A stretch of 64,000 bases of DNA from SAR202 cluster bacterium bin87 (GTDB lineage: Bacteria > Chloroflexota > Dehalococcoidia > Lucifugimonadales > UBA3495). The position numbers and the translations under genes are program-made. The first letter of the stretch is position 1. Each line of letters starts with the position of its first letter. The notes beneath the pieces were generated by a model. The model saw nothing but the letters and a program-made list of their open reading frames with translations. It searched no databases and was not told where the DNA came from. Shown one piece after another: positions 18,967 to 28,250 of this stretch. Where the stretch lies: NCBI GenBank assembly GCA_002238825.1, contig MPNC01000002.1:301180-365179 (forward strand). The letters are read 5' to 3'.

Positions 18967-20292
18967 CTAGCCATGCGAAGCATCCTCCAACACCATCCGC
19001 GCCACGCGTCGGCCCATCCGCACCGAGTAGTTAGTCCCTCGGTCCTCGGGATAAATCTGCGTGGTGTTAGCCAGGTACAGAGACTCGATCGGCGTCCGGT
19101 GGTCGGGAATGTTTCGCTGGCTGTAGTGCACCCCGTTTATCGGCTGCGCTCCGTCCACCCGGTGGTGGTGGTATTCCAGTATCCAGTCCCGCGAGAATTC
19201 CGGGTTCAGTTTCCGGAGGTGCGGCACATAGTCTTCCAGCAGCTCTTCGGGTTCCTTGCGATACAGCTCGCTGTTCCGGTCCGGGTAGTTGGTCAGGTAC
19301 ACGATGTGGTTGCCGCCGTACAGGTCGCGGTCGATCATGTTGGTGTGCTCGATCACTCCCACAAAAGGCAGCGAACGATCCGCCACGTTGAGCCAGTACT
19401 TGGAAGTCAGAGGGCGGTCCAGCACCAGGATTACCAGCACTGCGGAGAGATACCTCGCCGACTCCAGCACCGACCTGTAATCATCCGGCAGGTCCGGCGC
19501 GAGCCGCGTGAATATGTACGAAGGGGTCGTCGCAATGACCGCGTCGTACTCGTAGTCCCGGTCTGGCCCACCATCCACCGAGGCCACGAAACCGCGTGCC
19601 CTACCATCCACTACGTTCACCCGCTTGACCGCCGCGCCAATGTGCACGCGACCTCCCCGCTCCTCGATCCGTTCGCCGCACGCGTCGAACACCCGGCCGA
19701 AGCTGCACATGGGGTAACCTAGCCGCTCCTTCTGCATCCGTTTCCGGGATGCGACGCGCAGGTAAATCTTCCCCCACAGCCAGGTCATGCTCACCTGGTC
19801 GTAGTAGTCGCCGAACTTGCCCCGCAGCATCGGCTCCCAGATGACCCGGTACGCGTCCTCGCCCATGTGGTCGCGAGTCCATTCCGCGGCCGTCACGCCT
19901 TCGAACTTGCGCCAGTCCCGCGTCTTCTGCAGCAGGAACGTCCAGAGCCCCAACCGGATGCGCTGGACCAATGGCAGAGGGGAGAACTTCAACAGGTCCA
20001 TCGGCGTGGCGAAATTCCATATGCGCCCACCATGGAACAGGCCCACTTTCGACTCGAGCCACTCCAGCGAATCACCCAGGCCCAACTCGTTGATCAGGTC
20101 CACCATGTCGGTGTCGCTGACGAACAGGTGGTGGTATCCGCGTTCCAGTTGGCCTCCGCCGACCTCGAAGGTTGACGCCTGCCCGGCCAGGAAGGGCGCC
20201 GCCTCGAACACCTCCGCGAAGTGTCCCCGCGAAGTCAGTTCCAGCGCCGCCGCCAATCCCGCCGCGCCGCCGCCGATGATGCCTACCCTCAT
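18967..20292 (-). CDS. FAD-dependent oxidoreductase (amine-oxidase-like)
   Basis: This 441-residue flavoprotein opens with the Rossmann motif MRVGIIGGGAAGLAAALEL and has the second FAD segment near the C-terminus (SLYLANTTQIYPEDRGTNYS). It belongs to the protoporphyrinogen-oxidase / phytoene-desaturase / amine-oxidase group, and the N-terminal layout also resembles UDP-galactopyranose mutase. Its position at the end of a four-gene operon with a glycosyltransferase and a lipid-flippase-like protein suggests it modifies a sugar or a polyprenyl lipid. The reaction is not resolved. It ends just before the vapBC promoter. Confidence 0.82.
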   Translation of the reverse strand: MRVGIIGGGAAGLAAALELTSRGHFAEVFEAAPFLAGQASTFEVGGGQLERGYHHLFVSDTDMVDLINELGLGDSLEWLESKVGLFHGGRIWNFATPMDLLKFSPLPLVQRIRLGLWTFLLQKTRDWRKFEGVTAAEWTRDHMGEDAYRVIWEPMLRGKFGDYYDQVSMTWLWGKIYLRVASRKRMQKERLGYPMCSFGRVFDACGERIEERGGRVHIGAAVKRVNVVDGRARGFVASVDGGPDRDYEYDAVIATTPSYIFTRLAPDLPDDYRSVLESARYLSAVLVILVLDRPLTSKYWLNVADRSLPFVGVIEHTNMIDRDLYGGNHIVYLTNYPDRNSELYRKEPEELLEDYVPHLRKLNPEFSRDWILEYHHHRVDGAQPINGVHYSQRNIPDHRTPIESLYLANTTQIYPEDRGTNYSVRMGRRVARMVLEDASHG

Positions 20293-20295
20293 GCC

Positions 20296-21417
20296 CTAAT
20301 CGTCCTGCGCCGCGCCGGTCCGAGGCTGTCCGGCTGTTGGCGCAACAGTCTGAACCGGCTGGCTCTCGGCCTCAGTCTCGGGAAGTGCAGTCAGCCGCCG
20401 CAATGAAAGATTGTGCCAGAAGAGCAACAGGAAGCCAGCGATGTTGACCGGCAACCACAGCGCGACCAGATGCACCGCGACCGTGTAGGCCGCCGCTGCC
20501 GCCGCGCCAATGCCCAACGCTACCAGAGTCTGTTGCGCCACTATCTCGAACGGCCCGATCCCCCCTATGGACGCCGGAATCGCCGTTATCAGGTTGGAAG
20601 TCACCGTGACCAGCAATATCGCCGCCGCCAGCAGCCAGAACGAGTCAAACCAGGCATCCAGGTTGAACGAGTACGCGACTATCAGATAGACGCCGGCCTC
20701 CGCCAGCCATACCGGCAGCGAACCCAGGAACAGCACGGCATGCTTCTTGGGCGAATTGAGCGTCGCCAGTCCTTCGACGAACCCGTGTATCACCTCCACC
20801 GCCGTGGAACGGAACCTCGTCGGGAGGATCACCGTGATAGCGATCAGCCAATCCACGGCGCGTCGGCTGGTCGCCAGAGCGGTCAGGGCCAACAGGGCCA
20901 CTGCGAAGCTGACGACCACTCCCACCATCAAGATGACGGCCGTCGACTGGTAAACCAGGGTCGCGTCACTGAACAGTCCCGCCGCCAGCAGGATCGGCGC
21001 CGCCACGGCCCCCATGGCCAGCAGGGTCAGCCCGTCGTAGAGCCGTTCGACGCTCAGCGTGGCGATGGACGCCGGCACGCTCACCTCTTTCTCTCGCTGC
21101 GACAGGTAAACCGCGCGCACCAACTCCCCCAACCTGGCCGGCAGCACGTTGTTCGCCATGTATCCGATGATGATCACCGGATACAGTCGACGGGCCGGTA
21201 TGCGGGACACGGGCGCCAGCAGGTATTGCCAGCGGAGCGCCCGAAACCACTGACCCACGAAGTACAGCACTATGGCCGGCGCCAGGTACCAGTAGTTCGC
21301 GCTCAGCAGCGCGTGGGCCAATTCTTTGCGGTCGACCAGCAGCATCAGCAGGCCCAAAGCCACTACGCTGACCAGTACGCCGGCCCAGAACCGCCAATTG
21401 CCGAAAAAATATCCCAC
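20296..21417 (-). CDS. Lysylphosphatidylglycerol synthetase TM-domain (AglD/YbhN-like) membrane protein
   Basis: This 373-residue membrane protein matches the PF03706 family, with about 8 hydrophobic helices and the family segment IIIGYMANNVLPARLGELVRAVYL (about residues 77-100; given in two blocks, IIIGYMANNV then LPARLGELVRA). The archaeal relative AglD is linked to lipid-linked sugar transfer in S-layer glycosylation, and YbhN-like proteins to lipid export. Here it follows a PMT-type glycosyltransferase by two genes, which supports a glycolipid or surface-glycan role. The ATG at 21417 begins MGYFFGNWRFWAG. Confidence 0.87.
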   Translation of the reverse strand: MGYFFGNWRFWAGVLVSVVALGLLMLLVDRKELAHALLSANYWYLAPAIVLYFVGQWFRALRWQYLLAPVSRIPARRLYPVIIIGYMANNVLPARLGELVRAVYLSQREKEVSVPASIATLSVERLYDGLTLLAMGAVAAPILLAAGLFSDATLVYQSTAVILMVGVVVSFAVALLALTALATSRRAVDWLIAITVILPTRFRSTAVEVIHGFVEGLATLNSPKKHAVLFLGSLPVWLAEAGVYLIVAYSFNLDAWFDSFWLLAAAILLVTVTSNLITAIPASIGGIGPFEIVAQQTLVALGIGAAAAAAYTVAVHLVALWLPVNIAGFLLLFWHNLSLRRLTALPETEAESQPVQTVAPTAGQPRTGAAQDD

Positions 21418-21429
21418 TATCGGAGATCG

Positions 21430-21942
21430 CTAGTGTGTATTCGAGAAGCCCGTCGGCGACGTGTCGCCAACCTGCAGGTACTGCTTCCCGGTGAGCGTTC
21501 GCACTCGCCACCGTTGATCAACATCATCGATCACGAAGGGCCGAGGTGGCTCTCGCAGGGCCTGCTCAAGCTCCGGCAACACCCCTGCTACCACCGTTAT
21601 GATGCCCTCGATTTCCGGAAGGCTCATCTCATTGTCGTAGAAATTACGATGGCCGTTATCCGCTCCGACATACGCAGTGAGGATTCGGCGGTCGTCGTAT
21701 TCGTCGGTTAGTTGCCTGGCGATGTGCCCTACCGTGCGGTGACCTCCCAAGTTAAGCCAGCCGCGCTGCTGTCCATGGGCCTTGAGCATCTGCGCCAATG
21801 CGCCCCAGACCTTTTCCGTGGCCTGGAGACGGTCACCGCGCTCGAGCTCATCGCGAGCCTGCTGGATCAATCGCCGGCTGATCTGCACGCGGTCTTCTAC
21901 CGTAGCCGATCCGGGCTCGGGCAACGTTGGGGCAGTGGTCAT
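21430..21942 (-). CDS. PaREP1/HEPN-like small protein
   Basis: This 170-residue protein contains an all-helical block (RRLIQQARDELERGDRLQAT then EKVWGALAQMLKAHGQQRGW) resembling PaREP1/HEPN-fold proteins common in archaea and Chloroflexota. The HEPN catalytic RX4-6H is not evident, so I do not claim a nuclease. It is 24 bases from the glycosyltransferase and 12 bases from the AglD-like gene, all on the same strand, indicating one operon. Its job there is unknown. Confidence 0.65.
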   Translation of the reverse strand: MTTAPTLPEPGSATVEDRVQISRRLIQQARDELERGDRLQATEKVWGALAQMLKAHGQQRGWLNLGGHRTVGHIARQLTDEYDDRRILTAYVGADNGHRNFYDNEMSLPEIEGIITVVAGVLPELEQALREPPRPFVIDDVDQRWRVRTLTGKQYLQVGDTSPTGFSNTH

Positions 21943-21966
21943 GCGTCAGCCTTGGACATTGTGGTC

Positions 21967-24600
21967 CTATTCCTTTCCATACTGATAGTAGCTGGCGGAG
22001 TACCAGTCGCTTTGCTGACGGCGGGCGATGACGTATTCCAGAGCTTGCCGGAGCTTGTCGGGATTACTGGCCGCATTCCGGAAGAACGCCGCGTCTGCTT
22101 CCAGCTGTTTCCAGAAACTGGTGTTGGTCCGGGCCTCTCCGGGGCGGCGGTAAGTTTCAGGATACCATAGCAGATTCCGCATGGGCCCTTCTCGCCAGTA
22201 ACCCGGCGCGTCCTCCTCGTCCACCGCATGGCCGTGCTCGGCTAGGTAGACCTGTGGCGCGAGGTCCTCACCGACCGCCTGGCAGTCTTTCTTCTCGTCT
22301 TGCGCTTCGTCGTCTTCGTCATCGTCGCTGGCGGCGACGCAAAATCGGTGGAACCGCAGGCTCCCCTCTTCCGTCTCGTGTCGCACGTACCACTGGAAGG
22401 GATACCACATGTCGTAATCCACCTTCACCGACCCATCGGCCGCGCCATCCACGAGAGCGTTTTCCAGCAGGTCGGCATAGGTGCGCTCCAGGTCTGCGGA
22501 TCCCTGGGCGTAAGCCAGTATCTCGATATTGGAGTCGTCGTAGGTGTACGCTGCCCTCACGGCTCCGGCTACCCCGAAAATCAGGAGCAGCGCCGCTATT
22601 CCCAACACCGCCGCTTTTCCGGCCTGACGGTTGCCTCGGATCATATAAGCCATCGCGACCGCCATGGGCAGCAGGATCAACACCGCCATCCAAATGGGGA
22701 GACTGTCGACCTCCCCTCGGACGGCCAGCCACGCGGCCCACACCACCAGCGCCAGCCATATCGGCGCCAGGATCAGCAATCCGATCACCCTGCGCGTTAG
22801 CAAACTCCAGTCGATCTCGTCTAAAAGATGGCCCAGGAACATCCCCGCCACCAACGCCAAAGGCACGGTTATGTTGACCAACAGCCACGGCATTTTTTCG
22901 GCCGCGACAGTGTACAGCAACAGCGTCGCTATCACCCACGCCGCCAACATCAGGCCCATCCCGCCATAGGTCTCCCGGCGGCGGATCAGCCAGATCACGC
23001 CCACCAGTCCGAACACCAACGCCAGCAGCTCGTACACGCTCAACCCAACGAAGTAGTAGTACCACGGCTGGTTCCCTCGTGCGACGTCCTGCTGCATCAG
23101 CCAGTAGCCCAGGCTCTGCCACGACCCGGTGAAAACGCCGGGCCAGTTGGTGAACATGGTGGTGTAGAGCACTGTCCATATCGCATAGAAGACCAGTGCG
23201 CACCCGAGCCAGAGACCCCCTGCCCAGGCGATGCCGAACGCGCCGCCCACCACCAGCAAAATCAGCAGCGCCAGGACCGGAATCAGGTAGTTCACTGCGA
23301 TGCGTCCGGCGGCCAGATCCTCCGCTGGCGCTGCCGGCGGGAGCAGTTGGCTGATGAACTCGGCGCCGCCCCACAGAAATGTGAGCCAGGCCCACGTGAG
23401 CAGGATGGTCGGCCCCAACAGCAGCATCACGCCGCGCCATCCGATTTCGGACGCGAGGTTCAGCCTCAGCGCGGCAATACCCAGAAGCAAGATGAACGCA
23501 CCGGCGCCGCAGTCCACCAAGCCGCCGGCTGTTCCCCATCCCGTCGACTGGAGCGCGGACAACACGTTGTGGAACGGTCCCACTATCACCACGGACACTG
23601 CGGCAATGGTCGCCAGTATCGCCACGACCACCGAGACCAGGCTCATGGGGCTACGGATGCGCCATAACCACATCGTGACTGCCAACCCCGCAACGACCAG
23701 CGCGGCCGCGGCCACGATGTGCAGCCAGACCGGCGCCGCCCACACCGGCAGTGTCGCGAACGGCGCCTCCCATACCGGAGCGCCGGTGGCGCCGGTCGAA
23801 CCCGTGTCACCGGATGCGATGGTCAACCCGAACGGGGATTGCGCCAACGCCATCAGCGCGGCGGCCTGGGGCAGCGTCAACGTGGCCAGCAGGATGAAAA
23901 ACCCCGATGACCCGCTCAGGCTCGCCAGGCCACGCCGTGTCTTCACCAACTCCCAAAGATCCCGCCAACCCAACGCCATCGCCGCCAGTCCCATGAACAG
24001 GATCACGAAATACGCGGTCTCCTTGGTCGCCAGCATTAGCGCGGTAACGACTGCCGCGCCAAACAGGTAGCGTTTGCGGCTGTTTATCCCATACTGCCAG
24101 AGCATGATCAGCAGCAGCACCCCCCAGACCACCATCAGGATGTCATTGCGCCCGAACCGGCTGAAGTAAAGCAGGGATGGGGAAAAGGCCAGGATCACCG
24201 CCGCGCACACCGCGCCCTTGTCCCCGATGAGCCGCCGCATGAAATAGGGCAAGACGGTCAGCGTCACGCCGAACAGCGCGTAGGGCAACCGCGCCAGGAA
24301 GTCGGTATCCCCGAGGTACTTGAGCACCACCGCCACCAGCTCGATCTGAAACGGCCCGTGCATCCACGGTGAGTGCGCGTATTCAACTCCCCGGGCCAGC
24401 TTCCACGAGAAGTGCAGGTGGATTGCCTCGTCGTAATGCATGGTCCGCCCGTCCAACTCCCACAACCGCATAGCGGCCGCCACGAAAGCGACGAGCAGAA
24501 AAGCCCACTCAACCGGCCCGAAACGAACCGCGGGCAGAAGGGTTTTGAGACGCGCCACGTTACCGCTGGCGCGCGCCAATTTGAGTGCGCTGGAAACCAT
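21967..24600 (-). CDS. Membrane glycosyltransferase, PMT-like (TIGR03663-type)
   Basis: This 877-residue protein has about 13-14 predicted hydrophobic helices. Near the N-terminus, MHYDEAIHLHFSW and YAHSPWMHGPF match the acidic and His loop of family GT39 / TIGR03663 (Agl23-like) proteins that act on polyprenyl-phosphate sugars. A long soluble C-terminal part (from about residue 700) includes an acidic run (SDDDEDDEAQDEKK). The operon context with an AglD-like protein and an FAD oxidoreductase fits surface glycosylation. Sugar and acceptor unknown. The ATG at 24600 starts a plausible cytoplasmic segment before helix 1. Confidence 0.82.
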   Translation of the reverse strand: MVSSALKLARASGNVARLKTLLPAVRFGPVEWAFLLVAFVAAAMRLWELDGRTMHYDEAIHLHFSWKLARGVEYAHSPWMHGPFQIELVAVVLKYLGDTDFLARLPYALFGVTLTVLPYFMRRLIGDKGAVCAAVILAFSPSLLYFSRFGRNDILMVVWGVLLLIMLWQYGINSRKRYLFGAAVVTALMLATKETAYFVILFMGLAAMALGWRDLWELVKTRRGLASLSGSSGFFILLATLTLPQAAALMALAQSPFGLTIASGDTGSTGATGAPVWEAPFATLPVWAAPVWLHIVAAAALVVAGLAVTMWLWRIRSPMSLVSVVVAILATIAAVSVVIVGPFHNVLSALQSTGWGTAGGLVDCGAGAFILLLGIAALRLNLASEIGWRGVMLLLGPTILLTWAWLTFLWGGAEFISQLLPPAAPAEDLAAGRIAVNYLIPVLALLILLVVGGAFGIAWAGGLWLGCALVFYAIWTVLYTTMFTNWPGVFTGSWQSLGYWLMQQDVARGNQPWYYYFVGLSVYELLALVFGLVGVIWLIRRRETYGGMGLMLAAWVIATLLLYTVAAEKMPWLLVNITVPLALVAGMFLGHLLDEIDWSLLTRRVIGLLILAPIWLALVVWAAWLAVRGEVDSLPIWMAVLILLPMAVAMAYMIRGNRQAGKAAVLGIAALLLIFGVAGAVRAAYTYDDSNIEILAYAQGSADLERTYADLLENALVDGAADGSVKVDYDMWYPFQWYVRHETEEGSLRFHRFCVAASDDDEDDEAQDEKKDCQAVGEDLAPQVYLAEHGHAVDEEDAPGYWREGPMRNLLWYPETYRRPGEARTNTSFWKQLEADAAFFRNAASNPDKLRQALEYVIARRQQSDWYSASYYQYGKE

Positions 24601-24729
24601 GAACCGGTTTACGCTTGGCTACCCCAGGGCAGATTGGTACATTGCCCGCACCGGCGCCATCGTGTACACCCGGGCCGGGTATCTGGAGGCAGTCGTTATC
24701 CCACGACTACGGTCGGCCGCGGATGCGCG

Positions 24730-26148
24730 TCAGCAAACCGCAGGCCGGTGTTGCGCCCAGGGCCGCGCCTCTTCGAAGGCCGCCATGGCCCGGAGCACGC
24801 GGGCTTCCGCTCCCGCCGGGCCCACGATGTGCAGACCCACGGGCAGACCGGCCGCCGAAAAGCCGCACGGCACGCTGGAGGCGGTTTGCTGGCTCATGTT
24901 GATCGGGAAAGTGAACGGCAGGTATCCCCACCACGGTTCCACGGATCGACCACCGATACTCGTGGGATGCTGGCCGATCGGGAAGGCGGTCACCGCCATC
25001 GCCGGCGTGAGCAGCAGGTCATAGGTGTTGAAGAAATCAGCGAACCGCCGCTTGTGACGGTCCACGTACGCCAGCGCCCGGGACAGGTCGGCCGCCGTAT
25101 GTTGCGACGCGCCGTCGAAGGTGTTTTGCACGTAATGGGTCAGTTCATCCCGTCGCTCCGGGTAAAGCGCCTCGTAGGACGTATATGACGCTATCCCGAA
25201 CACGGTGGAGAACGCCGGGAACGGGTCGCCCTCGATGTCCGGCGCCGCTTCCTCGACTATCGCGCCCAGTTCCTGGAAGACCTGCGCGGCGCCGCGCGTG
25301 ATCTGGACCACCTCAGGGTCCACCGCGGCATAACCCAGGTCGTCGCTCCACGCCACGCGCCAGCCCTCAACTCCGCCCTCCAGCGATGCCATGTAATCCG
25401 GCGGCGTATCGGTCATCGTGTTGGGGTCCCGCGGATCGGGTCCCGCCAATACCTGCAGCAGCATCGCAGTATCCCGCACCGTCCGGCTCATTGGGCCGCT
25501 TTGCGAAAAATGGTTGACGGCCGGCCCGCCGTAACCGCCATACCGGGGCACCCTGCCGTGGGACGGCTTGATCCCGGTAACTCCGCTGAAACTGGACGGT
25601 ATGCGGATGCTGCCGCCGCCATCGCTCCCGGTGGCTAGCGTGCACAGACCCGCGATCAGCGCGGCGCCCGCGCCCCCGCTGCTGCCTCCGGGGGTGTAGT
25701 CCGTGTTCCAGGGGTTACGGCACGGGTCGCTCACCAGGTTCTCGGTGGTTCCCGACTGGCCGAATTCCGGCGTGTTGGTCTTGCCCAGTATGATCCCACC
25801 GGCCGCCTTGACCCGTTCCACCACGATCGAGTCGATCTCCGGCACCCGGTCCCGGAAGACCGCCGACCCCATGGTCGTCCGCACTCCCTTGGTCAGCTCC
25901 AGGTCTTTCACCGAAACTGGGACGCCGTGCAGCGGGCCAAGGTCGTCACCCCGTTGCAACGCTTCATCCGCCGCCCTGGCGTCCGACATTGCCTGATCGG
26001 GACACAGGGTCAGGTAAGCATTCAGCTGCGGGTTCAACTGCTCGATGCGCTGGAAGAAGAACTCGGTCAATTCAACTGCGGAAACCTCTTTGGCGGCGAT
26101 CATACGCCGTACTTCCGTGGCGGGAGTGAAAGCCATTTCAGAATCCAT
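24730..26148 (-). CDS. Amidase (amidase-signature family)
   Basis: This 472-residue enzyme has the amidase signature: catalytic Lys in GVPVSVKDLE, Ser in TPGGSSGGAGAALIAG, and the nucleophile Ser within SDGGGSIRIPSSFSG. It releases ammonia from amides or acts as an aryl-acylamidase; the substrate is unknown. I chose the ATG at 26148 because gaggaga lies about 5 bases upstream; an ATG at 26178 would add 10 residues. It is a separate lineage from the AtzG-linked amidase at 58094. Confidence 0.92.
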   Translation of the reverse strand: MDSEMAFTPATEVRRMIAAKEVSAVELTEFFFQRIEQLNPQLNAYLTLCPDQAMSDARAADEALQRGDDLGPLHGVPVSVKDLELTKGVRTTMGSAVFRDRVPEIDSIVVERVKAAGGIILGKTNTPEFGQSGTTENLVSDPCRNPWNTDYTPGGSSGGAGAALIAGLCTLATGSDGGGSIRIPSSFSGVTGIKPSHGRVPRYGGYGGPAVNHFSQSGPMSRTVRDTAMLLQVLAGPDPRDPNTMTDTPPDYMASLEGGVEGWRVAWSDDLGYAAVDPEVVQITRGAAQVFQELGAIVEEAAPDIEGDPFPAFSTVFGIASYTSYEALYPERRDELTHYVQNTFDGASQHTAADLSRALAYVDRHKRRFADFFNTYDLLLTPAMAVTAFPIGQHPTSIGGRSVEPWWGYLPFTFPINMSQQTASSVPCGFSAAGLPVGLHIVGPAGAEARVLRAMAAFEEARPWAQHRPAVC

Positions 26149-26442
26149 AACGCTCTCCTCGTCGAGTTCCTGCTGCAATCTGTTGGTTGGGGAACTGACT
26201 TCTCCGCCTCCGGCGCCAGATCGCTGGCGTTGGGGGCTGTACGGCCGTCAAACCCGACAGTCAGCCTGATCGAGGATCACGGTCGTGCCGGCCCTCGAGT
26301 GCCCAGAATTGTACCATCCTGACCCGGGTTTCTTGCCGGCCACCGATGGCCCGATAGTCCAATACTCGCCGGGTCGGGGGCAGCCATGGTGTATAGTGGG
26401 CCGTCGTCGCCGACCAACGGCGCCCTCCCAAATCGCGTCACC

Positions 26443-27450
26443 ATGACCACCGTCGGAATCATCGCCAACCCCGCCGCCAGCAAGGATATTCGCCGCCTGG
26501 TGGCCCAGGGACGCGTGGTTCCCGATTGGGAAAAGGTCAACACCGTCCGGCGGGCTCTCATCGGGCTGCAATCTACGGATGTGCAACGCGTGATTGCCAT
26601 GCCCGACAGCGGCAATCTGTGCCGTCGCGCCGCCGACGATTCCAGCATCTCCCTGCCTTTGGAAATGCTGCCCATGTCTCCCCTCTATACCGAGGGAGAC
26701 ACCACCCGAGCCGCCGCCATGATGCACGAGATGGGCGTGGGTTGCCTGATCACGCTGGGCGGCGACGGCACCAACCGGGCAGTTGCCGTCGGGACCAACC
26801 AGATCCCGCTGGTGGCCATCTCCACCGGCACCAACAACATCTTTCCGGTCATGGTCGAGGGCACCCTGGCCGGCATCGCCGCCGGACTGGTCGCCTCCGG
26901 AAGCATGGAGATGTCCGACACCTCGGTGATCAGCAAAACGCTGCAAATCCACGTTAACGGCGAGTTCCGCGACCTTGCCCTCGTGGACGTCGCCATTTCC
27001 CGTGAGCGGTACGTCGCCACCCGCGCAATCTGGGACCTGGACACCGTGCACGAGGTGTTCCTCACCCGAGCCGAACCCGGCGGCATCGGATTGTCGTCAG
27101 TCGGCGGGCGGCTGCATCCCCTGTCAATCGCCGACGTCGGGGGCCTCCACTACGTGCTTGCGCGCGGGGGAGCGGACGCCGACAACCCACCGGGAAATAC
27201 CGTCATCGCACCGGTGGCGCCGGGCATCGTCGAGCCGGCTTCCATCGCCTCCTGGCAACTGCTCCACGAGGGCATCCCCGTGGCCCTGGAACCCCGCTAC
27301 TGTACGGTCGCCCTGGATGGCGAACGTTCCCTGACCCTGACCCCCGACGATTCAGCGGAGATCGTGCTCGCCCGGAACGGCCCTCCGGTTGTCCTAGTCC
27401 AACGCACCCTGCTCCGCGCCGCTCAACTCGGACGGTTCAACCTGTCCTGA
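26443..27450 (+). CDS. AcoX-like / ATP-NAD-kinase-fold protein
   Basis: This 335-residue protein starts with VGIIANPAASKDIRRLVAQG and has the GGDGTNRAVA motif (about residues 107-116) of the NAD-kinase superfamily. The long C-terminus and NPAASKD start resemble AcoX, a protein of unknown activity encoded near acetoin dehydrogenases. The window has no acetoin genes. ATG 26443 was chosen over ATG 26386 because the family begins at this strand, though neither has a clear ribosome site. Its stop overlaps the TauE/SafE start, so the two are coupled. Confidence 0.8.
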   Translation: MTTVGIIANPAASKDIRRLVAQGRVVPDWEKVNTVRRALIGLQSTDVQRVIAMPDSGNLCRRAADDSSISLPLEMLPMSPLYTEGDTTRAAAMMHEMGVGCLITLGGDGTNRAVAVGTNQIPLVAISTGTNNIFPVMVEGTLAGIAAGLVASGSMEMSDTSVISKTLQIHVNGEFRDLALVDVAISRERYVATRAIWDLDTVHEVFLTRAEPGGIGLSSVGGRLHPLSIADVGGLHYVLARGGADADNPPGNTVIAPVAPGIVEPASIASWQLLHEGIPVALEPRYCTVALDGERSLTLTPDDSAEIVLARNGPPVVLVQRTLLRAAQLGRFNLS

Positions 27451-28193
27451 TGCTCTTCGGTTGGGAGCTCGCTGTCATCCTGGCGGCGCTGCTGCTGGGG
27501 TCGTTCGTTTTCAGCGCGGTCGGCTTCGGGATGGCCTTGGCCATGGCTCCGATCCTCCTCCTGGTGCTGGCTCCCCGCGAGGTGGTGGTGCTGTCCAACG
27601 CGATGATCGTCGTCGCAACGGTGTTGATCCTGTTCCAGACCTGGCGGGAGTTCCGCTGGCGGCAGTCGTGGTTGTTCATTGTCTCCGGCCTGCCCCCGGT
27701 GCCCCTGGGGGTGCTGTTGCTTTCCGTCGCTGCACCCACCGCCCTGCGACTATCCATCGTCAGCCTGATCCTGGTGATCGCCGTGCTCACCCTGTTCAAC
27801 GTGCGCTTGACCGCAGCCCGCACCCGGTGGGGAGCCGTGGGTTTCGGCTTTACGACCACGCTGCTGACCACAACCCTCAGCATCGGCGGACCGGTGGCTG
27901 CAATCTACGCCATCGAACAGGACTGGCCTCGCGAGACCATGCGCGCGACCCTCGCGGTGTATTTCCTGCTGGCCGGCGTGCTGGGGTTGGCGCTGTACTT
28001 CGTGGTTGGGCTCATCCCGCGCGAGCTGGAGTACGAAATGGCGATCGGCGTCCCGGTGGTCGTGATCGGCTCAACGCTCGGCGGGTGGCTGGCTCGCCGC
28101 ATGAGTTTGCGTATCTTCCGCTACGCCGTGCTATTCGTCATCATTGGCGGCAGCACGTCGTTGCTGATCCGCGAGTTGGCGCGTTTGATTTAG
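27450..28193 (+). CDS. TauE/SafE-family membrane permease
   Basis: This 247-residue protein has about 8 hydrophobic helices and the duplicated half-motif of the sulfite exporter TauE/SafE family (FSAVGFGMALAMAPILLL; STLGGWLARRMSLRI). These proteins export sulfite, sulfoacetate or other organic anions. The ATG at 27450 overlaps the AcoX-like stop, so they are probably made together. Convergent with trxB; a hairpin lies between. Confidence 0.88.
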   Translation: MLFGWELAVILAALLLGSFVFSAVGFGMALAMAPILLLVLAPREVVVLSNAMIVVATVLILFQTWREFRWRQSWLFIVSGLPPVPLGVLLLSVAAPTALRLSIVSLILVIAVLTLFNVRLTAARTRWGAVGFGFTTTLLTTTLSIGGPVAAIYAIEQDWPRETMRATLAVYFLLAGVLGLALYFVVGLIPRELEYEMAIGVPVVVIGSTLGGWLARRMSLRIFRYAVLFVIIGGSTSLLIRELARLI

Positions 28194-28216
28194 GGGCGGA
28201 TACGCGACCCGCCCCT
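28192..28216. terminator. GGGGCG hairpin between convergent TauE and trxB genes
   Basis: Arms aggggcgg / ccgcccct with a 9-base loop start at the TauE/SafE stop codon. No T-run is present. It could stop both convergent genes, and it belongs to the same look-alike set as 8377 and 32541. Confidence 0.5.
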
Positions 28217-28250
28217 GCAATCTGAAGCCACCATTGTTGCGGTCTGCGGC

